Shown here: positions 14,815 through 16,268 of the stretch, one piece after another
How the letters are laid out: every line of letters starts with the position of its first letter
Numbering within the stretch: the stretch's first letter is position 1
Translations under genes and position numbers: made by a program
Assembly: GCA_018883975.1 (NCBI GenBank)
Contig: JAHLFD010000095.1
Span: forward strand, 1 to 16,268
Length of the DNA: 16,268 nt
Reading direction: 5' to 3'
Source of the DNA: Zhenhengia stercoravium
GTDB taxonomy: Bacteria; Bacillota; Clostridia; Lachnospirales; Cellulosilyticaceae
The notes under the pieces: generated by a model
Seen by the model: the letters and a program-made list of their open reading frames with translations, nothing else
Databases searched by the model: none
Told to the model about the DNA's origin: nothing

Positions 14815-14869
14815 TAAGCCTCACTTTAATTTGCTTTTAAATTTAGTATGCAAAAAAAAGTGAGGCTTA
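14815..14869 (-). promoter_or_regulatory. 13-bp stem-loop covering the tepA ribosome binding site
   Basis: TAAGCCTCACTTT (14815-14827) is perfectly complementary to AAAGTGAGGCTTA (14857-14869), separated by 29 nt. In the minus-strand transcript the first arm follows the dapG stop by 6 nt and the second arm contains the tepA Shine-Dalgarno GTGAGG and ends 2 nt before the ATG. The first arm runs straight into eight U. Folding would hide the tepA ribosome site. It has no U tract after the second arm, so it is not a classical terminator. Confidence 0.6.
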
Positions 14870-14875
14870 TACCTA

Positions 14876-16075
14876 TTAAAGATTAAATTCTTGATGAAGT
14901 GCTGTAATGGCTTTTGAAACGTTCTCTTCATTTATAAGACATCCAATAGTTGTAAGAGAGTCTGCTGTTTGGAGAACTTCTACACCTGCTTTATGGAAAG
15001 CTTTCATGATACGAGACATAACACCTGGTACACCTGTCATACGTTCACCAATAGCAGTAACTTTACAGCATCCTTCAAGAAGCGTATATTCATAATGATA
15101 CATTTGAAGGAGCTTTTCAAGTTTTTCCTTATCTTCTCGATCAATGGTAAACACTTTATAAGTTGGGAAAATATTAATAAGGTCTATGCTAATTTGCTCT
15201 TCTGCAACACATTCTAATAAATCTTTTTCTTCTTGATCATTTTCCATAATCGTAAACTGTATACGACCTAATCGATGTGCTACACCTGTAATAACCTTTG
15301 TATCTTTTTCACTGCTTGTAAGACCTTTTACACTTTGAACAATATACGTACCTTCTGCATTTGAGAAGGTATTTTTAATAACAAGAGGAATATTAGCACG
15401 CATAGCATACTCTACAGCTCGTGGATGAATAACCTTAGCACCACTATCTGCCATTTGGAATACCTCATTGTAGCTAATAGCTGGAATAATATGTGCTTGC
15501 TCACATACACGTGGGTCAGCTGTCATAATACCATCTACATCTGTAAAAATTTCAATGCGATCAGCTTCTAACAGTCCACCTAACATAGCTGCTGTTGTAT
15601 CGCTACCACCTCTCCCAAGTGTTGTAACCTCTCCCTCTATAGTCATCCCCTGAAATCCTGCTACAACAGGGATAATCCCTTTTTCTAAATAACGTTTAAC
15701 AGCTTCTGTTTTACCATACAGTAAATCAGCTTTCTTATATGCATTATCTGTAATAATACCACTTTGCCCTCCAGTAAGTGCTACAGCAGGATAACCTTCA
15801 TTTTGAAGCATGGTGGCAATAGTAACAGCTGATATAATTTCTCCACAAGATAATAAAAGATCATATTCCCTATCTTCTATCTCTCCTGCTTCTTCTTTGA
15901 CAAATTGAAGAAGTGTATCTGTTGCATAAGGTGAAGGCATTCTACCCATAGCAGATACAACCACCACTGGTGCCTCTCCTTGACTTTTTGCCTCAATGAT
16001 TTTATTTAAAACTTCTTTTCTTGCCCCGCTTGTTGCAACGGAGGTTCCTCCAAATTTTTGAATAATTATTTTCAT
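14876..16075 (-). CDS. dapG: Aspartate kinase, DapG type (399 aa)
   Basis: Phosphorylates L-aspartate, the first step toward diaminopimelate, lysine, threonine and methionine. The amino-acid kinase domain starts at KFGGTSVA (7-14), with SAMGRMPSPYATDTLL (41-56) typical of the DapG branch, GRGGSDTTAAMLG and FTDVDGIMTADPR. Two ACT domains occupy about 265-399 (ITGVAHRLGRIQFTIMEN and VTAIGERMTGVPGVMSRIM), the sites of feedback control; B. subtilis DapG is inhibited by meso-diaminopimelate. ATG 16075 has AAAGGAT about 10 nt upstream, and TATAAT lies at 16118-16123 (minus) without a good -35. The 78-bp leader is too short for a lysine riboswitch. It heads the long minus-strand block; dapA and rnjB, found next to it in Bacillus, are absent. 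Confidence 0.94.
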   Translation of the reverse strand: MKIIIQKFGGTSVATSGARKEVLNKIIEAKSQGEAPVVVVSAMGRMPSPYATDTLLQFVKEEAGEIEDREYDLLLSCGEIISAVTIATMLQNEGYPAVALTGGQSGIITDNAYKKADLLYGKTEAVKRYLEKGIIPVVAGFQGMTIEGEVTTLGRGGSDTTAAMLGGLLEADRIEIFTDVDGIMTADPRVCEQAHIIPAISYNEVFQMADSGAKVIHPRAVEYAMRANIPLVIKNTFSNAEGTYIVQSVKGLTSSEKDTKVITGVAHRLGRIQFTIMENDQEEKDLLECVAEEQISIDLINIFPTYKVFTIDREDKEKLEKLLQMYHYEYTLLEGCCKVTAIGERMTGVPGVMSRIMKAFHKAGVEVLQTADSLTTIGCLINEENVSKAITALHQEFNL

Positions 16076-16123
16076 ATGCTTAATCCTTTCGAAACATCTA
16101 AGCTCACTTATATATATATTATA

Positions 16124-16155
16124 AACATAAAAAAAGTAGAATAAATCTACTTTTT
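16124..16155 (-). terminator. Intrinsic terminator of the TSCPD-protein gene
   Basis: Stem AAAAAGTAGA (16131-16140) with TCTACTTTTT (16146-16155), 5-nt loop, with a T run continuing on the minus strand. It overlaps the stop codon of the gene at the right edge by two bases and separates it from dapG. Confidence 0.8.
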
Positions 16156-16268
16156 ATGCTTGTACGTATTCTTCTAAAGCTTTTGCAAGTTGATCTGGAC
16201 AAGAAGTACCACGACCACGGCAATCAATACCTTTTAATCTTTTGATAGCTTCATGTACGTCCATCCCT
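16154..16268 (-). CDS. Small TSCPD-domain protein, C-terminal fragment
   Basis: The last 37 or 38 codons of a gene whose start lies beyond the right edge. The readable end contains LKGIDCRGRGTSCPDQLAKA, matching the TSCPD motif shared by the C-terminus of some ribonucleotide reductases and by a family of roughly 80-residue clostridial proteins of unknown function with conserved Cys. The spacing of the motif to the C-terminus fits the small family rather than a reductase subunit, but only the missing part can decide. It ends at its own terminator before dapG. Confidence 0.8.
   Translation of the reverse strand, partial: GMDVHEAIKRLKGIDCRGRGTSCPDQLAKALEEYVQA

Noticed and set aside
16076..16130. 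Lysine riboswitch in the dapG leader
   Set aside because: The leader is only about 78 bp to the next terminator, too short for the roughly 170-nt lysine riboswitch, and none of its helices is visible.

Overview
The window is AT-rich DNA with Shine-Dalgarno-led genes and a gene set typical of an endospore-forming or spore-ancestry Clostridia (Lachnospiraceae-like Firmicutes). Pointers are a DapG-type aspartokinase, TepA, a YlzJ-like protein and a SpoIIIE/FtsK translocase in the order known from Bacillus subtilis, plus formate-tetrahydrofolate ligase and FolD. I cannot name the species from this sequence. Nearly everything is on the minus strand; only an aldehyde dehydrogenase tail at the left edge and a broken transposase run on the plus strand.

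Layout, left to right. 1-207: C-terminus of a class-3-like aldehyde dehydrogenase (+), closed by a terminator shared with a convergent small Cys-containing hypothetical protein (252-494, -). 551-1516: an orphan tyrosine recombinase with a complete catalytic set. 1591-2424: a formate/nitrite-type channel with its own promoter. 2483-3328: a protein with a predicted ribbon-helix-helix (RHH) N-terminus and a long coiled coil, preceded by five GTTAAC boxes in 77 bp. 3424-4190: a gene-poor stretch with a perfect 17-bp hairpin and the decayed remains of an IS3-family transposase. 4256-5500: an SDF-family amino-acid symporter whose promoter is overlapped by a 22-bp perfect palindrome. 5614-6846: an HI0933/BaiN-like flavoprotein with its own promoter and terminator.

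6966-16075 is one long co-directional block, transcribed right to left: dapG, tepA, ylzJ-like, ftsK/spoIIIE, fhs, folD, rimO, pgsA, ending in a strong terminator. Spacing is tight: ylzJ abuts tepA, fhs overlaps ftsK by ATGA, and folD to rimO is 14 bp. The block joins lysine/diaminopimelate synthesis, a membrane-associated ClpP-like protease, chromosome translocation, one-carbon folate metabolism, ribosomal protein S12 modification and phosphatidylglycerol synthesis. A possible terminator lies between ylzJ and ftsK. At the right edge is the C-terminus of a small TSCPD-domain protein with its own terminator.

The housekeeping block is conventional. The less explained parts are the RHH/coiled-coil gene with its GTTAAC array, the palindromic operator and altered substrate-site residue of the symporter, and a 13-bp stem that would hide the tepA ribosome binding site. 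I found no CRISPR array, tRNA, rRNA or recognisable riboswitch.
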